From: Paracoccaceae bacterium
GTDB lineage: Bacteria > Pseudomonadota > Alphaproteobacteria > Rhodobacterales > Rhodobacteraceae
DNA length: 64,000 bases
NCBI GenBank assembly: GCA_018223125.1
Contig: JAAEZA010000008.1
Span: 30,190 to 94,189, forward strand
Direction of reading: 5' to 3'
Part shown: piece by piece, positions 8,840 through 17,346 of the stretch
How the letters are laid out: the number at the start of each line of letters is the position of its first letter
Position numbering within the stretch: position 1 is the stretch's first letter
The notes under the pieces: model-generated
Seen by the model: the letters and a program-made list of their open reading frames with translations, nothing else
What the model was told of the DNA's origin: nothing
Database searches by the model: none
Translations under genes and position numbers: made by a program

Positions 8840-9484
8840 GTGACCCAAGCTATTTCTCTTGTTACCGGCGCATCGCGCGGGCTGGGCGCTGCCACGGCCG
8901 AAGCTCTGGCGGCCACGGGCCACCATGTGATTGCACTGGCGCGCACCACGGGCGCACTGGAAGAACTGGACGACCGTATTCAGGCCAAGGGCGGCACCTG
9001 CACGCTGGTTCCACTGGATGTGAAAGACGAAGAGGCCGTCAAACGCCTGTGCATTTCCGTTCACGAACGTTGGGGCGGACTGGATCTCTGGGTGCATTGC
9101 GTCAACCACGCGCCGCCCCTGTCGCCAGCGAACCACGCCGCGCAAAAAGACTGGGATACTACGTTCAACACCAACGTGCGAATGGCACAGCAGCTGATCG
9201 TAAACATTGATCCCCTGCTGGAGGCGCGTAAGGGCACCGCTGTCCATTGTGTCGATCCGCGCGGCGGAGAGAAGTTTTTCGCGGCCTATGGCGCATCCAA
9301 AGCTGCCCAGAAAGCCCTGTTTGACAGTTGGGCTGCTGAAGGTGCATCGCGGGACCGCAAGGTCATCGGTTTCGAACCGGCCCCGATGCCAACAGCCACA
9401 CGGGCGCGTTTCTATCCGGGCGAAGACCGTGACGCACTGACACCCTGCGCCACAGAGGCCGCAAGGCTGGTCAGCCTGCTCTGA
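8840..9484 (+). CDS. SDR family oxidoreductase
   Basis: A 214-residue short-chain dehydrogenase/reductase. The N-terminal nucleotide-binding motif is TGASRGLGAAT and the active-site motif is YGASK. The region before the catalytic tyrosine reads VDPRGGEKFFAAYGASK, so the canonical serine (usually 12-14 residues before Tyr) is not obvious. It starts with GTG three bases after purF and is probably cotranscribed. Substrate unknown; similar SDRs sit after purF in related genomes as far as I recall. Confidence 0.85.
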   Translation: MTQAISLVTGASRGLGAATAEALAATGHHVIALARTTGALEELDDRIQAKGGTCTLVPLDVKDEEAVKRLCISVHERWGGLDLWVHCVNHAPPLSPANHAAQKDWDTTFNTNVRMAQQLIVNIDPLLEARKGTAVHCVDPRGGEKFFAAYGASKAAQKALFDSWAAEGASRDRKVIGFEPAPMPTATRARFYPGEDRDALTPCATEAARLVSLL

Positions 9485-9579
9485 TCCACGTTATCTGAAC
9501 CGACCGGCTGCAACGCGGGGCAATCCCTCTTCCCTTTCCGGCCGGTTTCCAGCAGACTGTGAAAAAACAGTCCGCAGGC

Positions 9580-10977
9580 ATGGTCGTGAGCACCTCAAAA
9601 GTTAAAAATATCCTCTTCCTGTCGATTGAGGATCTGAACGACTGGATCGAGCCGCTGGGCGGCCATCCCGACACGATCACCCCGAATCTGACGCGTCTCG
9701 CCGACCGAGCGCAGGTATTCCAAAACGCCTATGCCGAAGCACCGGCCTGTTCGCCAAGCCGCACATCCACCCTGTTCGGGCGGCATCCGTGGTCTACCGG
9801 CGTCTATGCCAACAACCACAAATGGCACGATTTTTTCGAACCCGGCGCGCGAAGGTCCCTTGTCGGGCGGTTCCGCGATGCAGGCTTTGAAACCCACGGC
9901 GCGGGCAAGGTGTTCCACGTAGCGCCCAAGCATTTCGACCATGACGACTGGACCAGTTACAACGACATCCGGATTGAAGGCTTTGATCCAATCAGCAAGA
10001 CCCGAAAATCCGGTAAGGTGGGGATTTACACGGATTTCGGCCCTTTGGAAGAAGGCCACCTGCAATATGACGACCACAACACCGACTGGCTCGTAGAACG
10101 GCTGCAACCCGAAGCAGCGGGACAGTTCTGGGCGCTGGGGCTGTATCGGCCGCACCTTCCGTTTCTGGTGCAGCAAAAGTATTTCGACCGCTTCCCCGAG
10201 GTCATTGCCGATCCACCGGGGTTGGGGCTGAACCGGTTTGATCCGGCCAATACCTCGCTGCATGATCCGCTGCCGGAGTCCGGTAAGATGATCGCCAATG
10301 ATTCCGCCATGTTACGCCGGATATTGGGGCGCCACGATGAGTATAAAGACCTGCTGAAAGCCTATCTCGCCTCAATCAATTACGCTGATGAATTGCTGGG
10401 CAAGGTTCTCGACCGGATGGATAGCTGTGAGCTGTGGGATGATACGCTGGTGGTGCTGTGGTCCGATCACGGCTGGCAGCTTGGCGAAAAACTCGCCTTC
10501 CGCAAGTTTACCCTGTGGGAGCGGGCCTTGCGCGTTCCGTTGATGTTCGCAGGCGCCGGTATAGAAGCAGGTGACGTGCACGAACCTGTCACCCTGTGCG
10601 ACATTGCCCCGACGCTGTTTGCACGCGCAGGGCTGCCCCTGCCTGACCAGTTCGAGGGGCAGGATCTGTCCCCTGCAATAGATCATACAGGCGCAGATTT
10701 GCGCGGTCATGCAACCGCGGTCTGGGGGCGCGAGTTCAAAACCGACAGTCCGAAACTGGCGATGTCGGCGCGGTCCCGCAGCCATCGCTATATCCTCTAC
10801 TGGGATGGCGGAGAGGAACTTTACGATCATCGCAGCGACCCGTTTGAACATGTGAACCTGCTGGCCGATCCGGCAGCGTTAAAGAGCCCCGAACTTGCCG
10901 CTGTGCGCGAGGCCCACCAGTTGATGCTGCCCGAAGATTTTGCCATCCCCGTTTCCCCGACCGCCTATCGTGGATAA
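9580..10977 (+). CDS. Sulfatase, iduronate-2-sulfatase-like (copy 1)
   Basis: A 465-residue type I sulfatase. The active-site motif C-S-P-S-R (in PACSPSRTS) would supply the formylglycine residue. Metal ligands are in the SDHGWQLGE region, and GKVFH is typical of the iduronate sulfatase branch. The usual N-terminal Asp-Asp metal pair is Glu-Asp here (SIEDLNDW). No signal peptide is seen, unlike most secreted sulfatases, so a cytoplasmic location is inferred. A GTG at 9559 is an alternative start. The next gene is a close paralogue five bases downstream. The substrate could be a sulfated sugar or a small sulfate ester. Confidence 0.88.
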   Translation: MVVSTSKVKNILFLSIEDLNDWIEPLGGHPDTITPNLTRLADRAQVFQNAYAEAPACSPSRTSTLFGRHPWSTGVYANNHKWHDFFEPGARRSLVGRFRDAGFETHGAGKVFHVAPKHFDHDDWTSYNDIRIEGFDPISKTRKSGKVGIYTDFGPLEEGHLQYDDHNTDWLVERLQPEAAGQFWALGLYRPHLPFLVQQKYFDRFPEVIADPPGLGLNRFDPANTSLHDPLPESGKMIANDSAMLRRILGRHDEYKDLLKAYLASINYADELLGKVLDRMDSCELWDDTLVVLWSDHGWQLGEKLAFRKFTLWERALRVPLMFAGAGIEAGDVHEPVTLCDIAPTLFARAGLPLPDQFEGQDLSPAIDHTGADLRGHATAVWGREFKTDSPKLAMSARSRSHRYILYWDGGEELYDHRSDPFEHVNLLADPAALKSPELAAVREAHQLMLPEDFAIPVSPTAYRG

Positions 10978-10982
10978 ATCTC

Positions 10983-12347
10983 GTGGATAAGCCGAACCAG
11001 AATATCCTGCTGTTCTCGATCGAGGACCTGAACGACTGGATCGAACCCCTTGGCGGGCATCCCGATACGATCACGCCAAACCTGACGCGATTGGCCAAAC
11101 GCGCCGCTGTGTTTACCCAAGCCTATAGTCCGGCGCCTGCGTGCTCCCCCGCACGAACCGCAGCGATATTCGGGCAAAATCCTTGGGAAACAGGTGTTTA
11201 CGAGAACAAGCATAAGTGGCATCACCACTATCCAAAGGGCAAACGGCTGTCCCTGATCGGGCGAATGCGCACGGCCGGTTTTGAAACCCATGGGCTTGGC
11301 AAGGTGTTCCATGTCAACAAGCCTCAGTTCGATTATGAAGATTGGGACAGTTTCCCCCAAAGCAATTCCGAACTGTTCCCGCCGATCAGTCGTCTTGCGA
11401 AAACCGGCAAGTTCGGCCCTTCGATAGACTTCGGTGCCATACCGGATGGCGACGATCTGTACGACGATGCAAACACCAGTGCGATGATTGCGCGGATGAA
11501 ACGCGGCAGTCAGGGGCAGTTCTGGGCCTTGGGGCTTTACCGCCCGCACCTGCCCTTCGTGGTGCCGCAGCGGTTTTTTGATATGTTGCCCGACACAGTG
11601 GCCAATCCGCCGGGTCTGGGGCAGAACAGTTTCGACCCGTCGGCAGAAGCGCCCCAATCAGGACTTTCCGCCGCCGGAAAAGCCTATGCCAACAGCCGCG
11701 CCCAGTTTCGCCGCATCGTCAGCCGAACGGGTGAGTATCAGGATTTTCTGAAAGCCTATCTTGCCTCCGTTGCCTATGCGGACCACCTGCTGGGGCGGGT
11801 GCTGGACCATATGGATAACGCGGGACTTTGGGAGAATACGACTCTGTTGCTCTGGTCCGATCACGGGTATCAACTGGGCGAAAAGCTGGCATTTCACAAA
11901 TTTACCCTGTGGGAACGCTCCTTGCGGGTGCCCTTGATGATTGCGGGACCGCAGATTACAGCAGGACGCTATGACGAGCCGGTGTCGCTGGTTGATATTG
12001 CCCCGACGCTGATGGCGGTGGCGGGGCAGCCCCCTGTTCCGCAGTTTTCCGGTCAGAACCTGATGCCGCTGCTGAGAGGTGAATCTCCGGCGTTGCGCGG
12101 GTATGCCGGGTCGGTCTGGACGCAGCAGAGCAAGGAGGGTCTGGCACAAACCGCGCTATCCCTGCGCAGCCGGACGCATCGTTATATCTTCTACTGGGAC
12201 GGTTCGGAAGAGCTTTACGATCACCGCAATGATCCGTTCGAGCATAACAACCTGCTGGCCGGAGGCACCGGTAGCACCCGTGCGTTGTCACTACGCGAAG
12301 AGTTTATGGCGCTCCTGCCTGCGGACATGGCAGAGCCTGCCAACTGA
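10983..12347 (+). CDS. Sulfatase, iduronate-2-sulfatase-like (copy 2)
   Basis: A 454-residue paralogue of the preceding sulfatase. Motifs match at every key point: SIEDLNDWIEPLGGHPDT, active-site C-S-P-A-R with Cys 54, GKVFH, SDHGYQLGE and a C-terminal YDHRNDPFEHNNL. The two DNA sequences are clearly alignable around 9640-9700 and 11025-11085, so the pair arose by tandem duplication. It also has Glu-Asp in place of Asp-Asp near the N-terminus and no signal peptide. The start codon is GTG. No formylglycine-generating enzyme gene is nearby. Confidence 0.88.
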   Translation: MDKPNQNILLFSIEDLNDWIEPLGGHPDTITPNLTRLAKRAAVFTQAYSPAPACSPARTAAIFGQNPWETGVYENKHKWHHHYPKGKRLSLIGRMRTAGFETHGLGKVFHVNKPQFDYEDWDSFPQSNSELFPPISRLAKTGKFGPSIDFGAIPDGDDLYDDANTSAMIARMKRGSQGQFWALGLYRPHLPFVVPQRFFDMLPDTVANPPGLGQNSFDPSAEAPQSGLSAAGKAYANSRAQFRRIVSRTGEYQDFLKAYLASVAYADHLLGRVLDHMDNAGLWENTTLLLWSDHGYQLGEKLAFHKFTLWERSLRVPLMIAGPQITAGRYDEPVSLVDIAPTLMAVAGQPPVPQFSGQNLMPLLRGESPALRGYAGSVWTQQSKEGLAQTALSLRSRTHRYIFYWDGSEELYDHRNDPFEHNNLLAGGTGSTRALSLREEFMALLPADMAEPAN

Positions 12348-12348
12348 T

Positions 12349-12392
12349 CCCGCCGGAGCCCGAGAGTTCGGGAGCCTCCGGCGGGGATATTT
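12349..12392 (+). terminator. Terminator between sulfatase 2 and der
   Basis: A 10-bp stem (CCCGCCGGAG at 12349-12358, CTCCGGCGGG at 12376-12385), with a further short inner pairing CCGA/TCGG, is followed by ATATTTTA. It starts right after the sulfatase stop and separates two convergent genes. Confidence 0.8.
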
Positions 12393-12411
12393 TAGGCCAG
12401 AAGAAGCCGGT

Positions 12412-13905
12412 TCAAGACTTGGGTTTGACGCCCCGTCCGGCTTCCTTGCTGTAGCGGCCTTCAAGGTGTTTGTTCAGCTTGGTAACTTTCTTTTCTTTCT
12501 TGTCCCGATACGGGTTCTTGTCGGACTGGCTGCGCATATACAGGCGGATCGGTGTGCCAGCCATATCAAGATCAGCCCGCAAGCCATTGATAAGATAACG
12601 GTTATAGCTGTCCGGCACCAAATCGGGATGGGAGCACATGATCACGAAACTTGGCGGTCTGGTCTTAACCTGTGTCATGTAGCGCATGCGGATGCGGCGA
12701 CCGCCCGGGGCGGGCGGCGGGTGCGCCTCCAGCATGCCGGTCAGCCAGCGGTTCAGGCGTGCCGTGCTGATCCGGCGGTTCCAGACCTTATGGGCGCTCA
12801 GGATTGCGGCGTGCAGCCGGTCCAGCCCCTTGCCGGTCCGTGCGGAAACCGTCACCATCGGCGCGCCGCGCAACTGGGGCAGCAGCCGCGTAAAGCTTTC
12901 CCGCAGTTCCTTCAGCTTGGCCTGTTTGTCGTCTTCCAGATCCCATTTGTTCACCGCAACCACAACAGCGCGACCTTCCCGTTCAGCAAGATCGGCAATG
13001 CGCAAGTCCTGCTGTTCAAAGGGAATATCCACATCAAGCAGCACAACCACCACTTCGGAGAATTTGACCGCGCGCAGACCGTCAGAGACCGAGAGCTTTT
13101 CCAGTTTCTCCTGCACTTTGGCCCGTTTGCGCATACCTGCCGTATCCCAGATGCGGAAGGGAATGCCGTCCCATGTGGCATTGGTGGAAATCGCATCGCG
13201 GGTGATCCCTGCTTCGGGGCCGGTTAGCAGCTTGTCCTGACCCAGAATTTTATTGATCAGGGTGGATTTACCGGCGTTCGGACGCCCCACCACCGCGATT
13301 TGAAGCGGTTTGGAGGTAGAATAGGTAATCTCGACATCTTCGTCTTCGAAGTCTTCATCCAGATCCGATACATCGACCTCGATTTCCGGTTCGATCTCGC
13401 GCCCTGCAAATTCTTCGGCGTAAGGTTCCAGCATCCGCAACAGATCGTCCAGACCTTCGCCGTGCTCTGCAGAGAGTTGCACCGGTTCGCCGAGTCCCAG
13501 TGAAAACGCATCGTAATATCCGGTTTCACCGGCCTTGCCTTCAGCCTTGTTGGCCGCAAGGATCACCCGCGCGGATTTCTTGCGCAGGATTTCGGCGAAA
13601 ACCTGATCCGCAGGCATGACACCGGCGCGGGCGTCCATCATGAACAGACAGACATCGGCCATTTCCACGGCCCGTTCCGTCAGCATCCGCATCCGCCCTT
13701 GCAGGCTCTCGTCGGTGGCTTCTTCCAGACCGGCGGTGTCGATTACTGTGAAGCGCAGCGGGCCAAGGCGGGCATCGCCTTCGCGGAGGTCGCGCGTGAC
13801 ACCCGGCTGATCGTCTACCAGCGCGAGTTTGCGTCCAACCAGACGGTTGAACAGGGTGGATTTACCAACGTTGGGACGCCCGACTATGGCCAGCGTAAAA
13901 GACAT
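12412..13905 (-). CDS. der: Ribosome biogenesis GTPase Der
   Basis: A 497-residue protein with two tandem GTPase domains, needed for 50S subunit assembly. The two P-loops are [12 protein letters not shown] near the N-terminus and [12 protein letters not shown] near residue 210, each with a DTAG motif and an NK.D/NKAE base-recognition motif (AANKAEGK and AVNKWDLE). A KH-like domain closes the protein, with a basic tail. It is the last gene of the minus-strand set that also holds bamB and a YfgM-like gene. Confidence 0.96.
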   Translation of the reverse strand: MSFTLAIVGRPNVGKSTLFNRLVGRKLALVDDQPGVTRDLREGDARLGPLRFTVIDTAGLEEATDESLQGRMRMLTERAVEMADVCLFMMDARAGVMPADQVFAEILRKKSARVILAANKAEGKAGETGYYDAFSLGLGEPVQLSAEHGEGLDDLLRMLEPYAEEFAGREIEPEIEVDVSDLDEDFEDEDVEITYSTSKPLQIAVVGRPNAGKSTLINKILGQDKLLTGPEAGITRDAISTNATWDGIPFRIWDTAGMRKRAKVQEKLEKLSVSDGLRAVKFSEVVVVLLDVDIPFEQQDLRIADLAEREGRAVVVAVNKWDLEDDKQAKLKELRESFTRLLPQLRGAPMVTVSARTGKGLDRLHAAILSAHKVWNRRISTARLNRWLTGMLEAHPPPAPGGRRIRMRYMTQVKTRPPSFVIMCSHPDLVPDSYNRYLINGLRADLDMAGTPIRLYMRSQSDKNPYRDKKEKKVTKLNKHLEGRYSKEAGRGVKPKS

Positions 13906-13968
13906 GACTAGAAACCTGTGTATGGGTTGAAACCGCGCTCTAACGGATCACAACCCTCTTGGAAAGGC

Positions 13969-15315
13969 TTATTGATAGGCGTGCAACTGGCCATTGGCCG
14001 AGAAAATGTAGAATTTGCCGCCCGCGACAGCCGGTTGGGAAGCCGCACCACCGGGAATTTCCACGGTTCCGGTTAATGTGCCATTCACCGGATCATAGCT
14101 GCGCAACAAGCCGTCGCTGCCAGCGACCCAAAGCTGTCCGCCCGCCAGAACCGGCCCGAAATAGGCATAGGTTGCGCGTTTGCGGCGATCCCGTTCCTGT
14201 TTGAAATCAGGCAGTTCCGCAGACCAGACTTCACTTCCGTCCGAAGCGTTCAGGCGCTTGACTGCAAATCTGTCGGTGATCATGAAGATTGCGCCACCCG
14301 CAGGCCAGACCGGAGAATAGGAACCGTCTTTGGCGGTCCAGAGCCTGTCGCCAGAGCGCCGGTCAAGGGCTGCAAGACGGCCCGACTGGTTCGCAACATA
14401 AAGTGTCGTACCGTCAATCACCGGATCGCCGGAAATGTCGGAAACAAGATTACGTGCATGTCCCTTATTGCTTCCGGTAACGGTGGCAGTCCATGCCCGC
14501 AGCCCGTTGCTGGTAACTGCGCCCACGATTTCACCCGATGCAAAAGGCAGAACCGCCAGTTTACCGGAAGCAGCAGGCGCCCCTGCCCCGGCGATGCCAG
14601 AGGTGTCGCCCGGACTGATCTGTTGCCACAGCAAGCGCCCGTTTGAAATATCCAGTCCGATTGCAACGTTGTTACGGGCAACCGCTACAACCACATCGCC
14701 CACGATGAGCGGATCGCTGGAAATGGCGCCCGTCATCTGGTGACGCCAGCGGATATTCCCTGTGGTCGCATCCGCCAGAATAACTTCGCCGTGGCCTGTC
14801 GTAACCGCCAGCAGACCGTTGGCATAAACCACGCCACCACCGGACACCTCGCCTTTTTTCTCGTTCGGCGGGGTCAGATCGCGGGACCAGACAGGCTGGC
14901 CTGTCAGGCTGAACGCTTGTAACGAACCGGCAGAATCCATTGTGTAAACGCGGCCGCCGCCAACGACAGGGCTGGCCGTAATGGCATTCTTGCGGCTGTT
15001 GCCGGCACCGATCCCGACGCTCCAGACCCGCGACAGGCTGCGCCCGAGTGCAGGATGGCGGATCAGATGCTGGGCAGAACCATTGCGATGGGTCCATTCA
15101 CTGTTCACGGCTGGCGACTGTAGTGCGAGTTTGTCAACGCGCACAGTTTCGGCTTCTGCACCTTCGGGAAGGAACGGTTCACGCAGGTCAAGACGCTCCC
15201 CCGGCAGGGGTGGTTCCTGTTGGGAACAGGCCACAAGCGCGGTTCCAAGCAACAGAGATGCTGTCAGGGCACGTCCGAATTTGCCCGTTGCTGTTATTTT
15301 ACGACTGCTTACCAC
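13969..15315 (-). CDS. bamB: Outer membrane assembly lipoprotein BamB-like (PQQ/beta-propeller)
   Basis: A 448-residue lipoprotein with a lipobox ending at Cys 30 (ALVAC). The body consists of PQQ-type repeat blades of a beta-propeller, for example GGGRVYTMDSAGSLQAFSLTG and the later blades ending GQLHAYQ. BamB is part of the complex that folds proteins into the outer membrane. The assignment rests on the lipobox, the propeller and above all the order YfgM-like, bamB, der, which matches E. coli. The start codon is GTG. Confidence 0.88.
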   Translation of the reverse strand: MVSSRKITATGKFGRALTASLLLGTALVACSQQEPPLPGERLDLREPFLPEGAEAETVRVDKLALQSPAVNSEWTHRNGSAQHLIRHPALGRSLSRVWSVGIGAGNSRKNAITASPVVGGGRVYTMDSAGSLQAFSLTGQPVWSRDLTPPNEKKGEVSGGGVVYANGLLAVTTGHGEVILADATTGNIRWRHQMTGAISSDPLIVGDVVVAVARNNVAIGLDISNGRLLWQQISPGDTSGIAGAGAPAASGKLAVLPFASGEIVGAVTSNGLRAWTATVTGSNKGHARNLVSDISGDPVIDGTTLYVANQSGRLAALDRRSGDRLWTAKDGSYSPVWPAGGAIFMITDRFAVKRLNASDGSEVWSAELPDFKQERDRRKRATYAYFGPVLAGGQLWVAGSDGLLRSYDPVNGTLTGTVEIPGGAASQPAVAGGKFYIFSANGQLHAYQ

Positions 15316-15369
15316 TTGCTCGGCCCCGATCTTTCATTGATCCTGTTGTAACTGTAATTGTGCCGCTTT

Positions 15370-16041
15370 TTACTCGGAAAGCAATTGGGACAATGCCGGA
15401 ATTTCCGCTCCCAAAGCCACCAGCACCTGGGATGCTCTGTTTCGCAACGCGTCTGTAGCCTCGCTATCCTGCACCAATTCGGAATAGAGCGCGATTGCCG
15501 TTTCGTTGTCATCGGCGGCCAAAGCGGAAATTGCCTGCTGCTCCAGTGCCAGCGGACGATAAATCGCCCCCGGCGCGGCCAGTGTTTCCAGTTCGGCTGC
15601 GCGGGCTGAAACATCCATTTCTGCACCTTGCAGGATCACGGATTTCAGCCGCGCAAGTTCGGTGTAAACCGGTCCTGCATCGCTCGTGGCAACGGCATCA
15701 TAGGCGGCAACAGCCCCATCCACGTTACCGGCCTCTGCCAGTTCGGCGGCACGGCGCAACTGTACGATGACTGCGGCCGGACCCGATTCGTCTGTCAGCG
15801 CAGCCAGCGCATCAGCGCGCGCCGCAGGGTCTTCGGCATCCAGAGCGGCGGCGAACTGGTCGCCACGGGCCTGTGCATCAGACGCAAGGCTGGCTTTTTG
15901 CCATTCCAGAAAACCTGTCACGCCGACGGCACCAACCACCAGCACAACGGCTATCCAGCCGTATTTGCGCACGTATTTATACAATTGGTCGCGCCGAACT
16001 TCCTCGGTGACTTCTTCAATAAAGGAATCGCTATCGCTCAC
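15370..16041 (-). CDS. YfgM-like membrane-anchored TPR protein
   Basis: About 223 residues: a short cytoplasmic N-terminus, one membrane helix (IAVVLVVGAVGVTGFL) around residues 25-42, then an alanine-rich helical periplasmic domain of the TPR type. The LYKYVRKYGW segment before the helix is typical of the family. E. coli YfgM is part of the SecYEG/PpiD periplasmic chaperone network. The GTG at 16041 is chosen because GGAG lies at the right distance; the frame stays open to 16152 but without a good ribosome binding site. Confidence 0.82.
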   Translation of the reverse strand: MSDSDSFIEEVTEEVRRDQLYKYVRKYGWIAVVLVVGAVGVTGFLEWQKASLASDAQARGDQFAAALDAEDPAARADALAALTDESGPAAVIVQLRRAAELAEAGNVDGAVAAYDAVATSDAGPVYTELARLKSVILQGAEMDVSARAAELETLAAPGAIYRPLALEQQAISALAADDNETAIALYSELVQDSEATDALRNRASQVLVALGAEIPALSQLLSE

Positions 16042-16254
16042 AGTTGTCTCCTGACCCGAATTCGGGCGGACAATACTGCGAAGCGGGCAAGTTTGCCAAG
16101 GCGCATTTGCAACAACTGCCCCCTTCGGACCGGAAACGGCCATTTGACGCACAAGCTTGCCTTGTCAGAAAGGGCTCCCCCCCCTATTCAGAGAGCACTG
16201 CTTATTTACGCCAGTCGCTGCGCAAAGGGTGCCGCGATGCAAAGAGGTTTCAAC

Positions 16255-17346
16255 ATGCGCTTTACCCCGTTGCTGACAGCCGCGCTCGTCTGCGCCTTCA
16301 CATATATGCTTATCCTGGAGCGGGATGCCTTGCTGGCCTTTGCCGGTGCAGAGACAGAGCCACCTGTCGAAGAAACCGTTGAACAGCGTATCGAGGACAA
16401 ACCGCCGGTCTCTGTGCTGGTTCTGAAATCCGAGGCCCAGCCGGTGGCCCGCGGTATCGTGCTGCGCGGGCAGACGGCTGCTTTCCGCCTGTTGGACGTA
16501 AAGGCCGAAACCAGCGGTCAGGTGATTTCACCGCCCCTGCGTGCGGGAACACTTGTCGGTGAGGGAGAGTTGCTGTGTGAACTTGATCCGGGCACCCGCG
16601 AGGCAACACTGGCAGAGGCCGAAGCGCGGCTGGCCGAAGCGCAGGCTAACAACAATGTCTCCGCCAGTCTGGTGCAAAAAGGCTATGCCTCGGAAACCAC
16701 CGCGATTTCCCGTGTGGCGGCCCTTCAGGCAGCACAGGCTGTGGTCGAACGGGCCAAAAAGGAACTGGAGCAGTTGGAAATCCACGCGCCATTCTCCGGC
16801 TTGCTGGAATCCGACACCGCGGAATTTGGCGCTTTGCTTCAAACCGGCGGCACCTGTGCACGGGTGATCGCGCTTGATCCGATAAAACTGGTGGGCTACG
16901 CCACGGAACAGCAGGTCCAGCGCATTTCTGTCGGCGGTCCGGCGGGGGCGCGGTTGATCGGAGGACAAGAGGTTCGCGGCAAGCTGACCTTCATCTCGCG
17001 CAGTGCCGATCCGCTGACCCGCACCTTCCGTGTCGAAGTGACAGTCCCGAACGAAGATCTCTCTATCCGCGATGGTTCAACGGCTGAAATCTATATTGCC
17101 CTGCACGGGGAAACCGGCCACCTGCTGCCCCAATCCGCCCTGACCCTGAACGATCACGGCCAGTTGGGTGTGCGCATTGTGGACGGCAAAACAGCGGAAT
17201 TCACCGGCGTTACGATCCTGAATGAAAGTCCCGACGGCGTCTGGGTCGGTGGCCTGCCGGAACAGGCCGAAGTGATCATCGTCGGGCAGGAATACGTTGT
17301 GAGCGGCAGACGCGTCACCGTCACCTATCAGAAAGATGCGTCATGA
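16255..17346 (+). CDS. RND efflux periplasmic adaptor subunit
   Basis: A 363-residue membrane fusion protein linking an RND pump to an outer-membrane channel. It has an N-terminal membrane anchor, a lipoyl-like half motif (VKAETSGQVISPPLRAGT), a helical hairpin (ATLAEAEARLAEAQ and VERAKKELEQLEI), the second lipoyl half (HAPFSGLLESD) and a beta-barrel domain. The start at 16255 follows GAGG; the frame is open for 600 bases upstream across the divergent gene and promoter, which is not credible as coding. It overlaps the permease gene by four bases. Confidence 0.9.
   Translation: MRFTPLLTAALVCAFTYMLILERDALLAFAGAETEPPVEETVEQRIEDKPPVSVLVLKSEAQPVARGIVLRGQTAAFRLLDVKAETSGQVISPPLRAGTLVGEGELLCELDPGTREATLAEAEARLAEAQANNNVSASLVQKGYASETTAISRVAALQAAQAVVERAKKELEQLEIHAPFSGLLESDTAEFGALLQTGGTCARVIALDPIKLVGYATEQQVQRISVGGPAGARLIGGQEVRGKLTFISRSADPLTRTFRVEVTVPNEDLSIRDGSTAEIYIALHGETGHLLPQSALTLNDHGQLGVRIVDGKTAEFTGVTILNESPDGVWVGGLPEQAEVIIVGQEYVVSGRRVTVTYQKDAS

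Noticed and set aside
12079..13227. A 382-codon plus-strand frame opposite der and overlapping sulfatase 2
   Set aside because: It crosses a strong terminator and conflicts with two convincing genes.
15628..16254. Upstream extension of the RND adaptor frame by about 200 codons
   Set aside because: It is antisense to the YfgM-like gene and crosses the divergent promoter; a good start with ribosome binding site exists at 16255.
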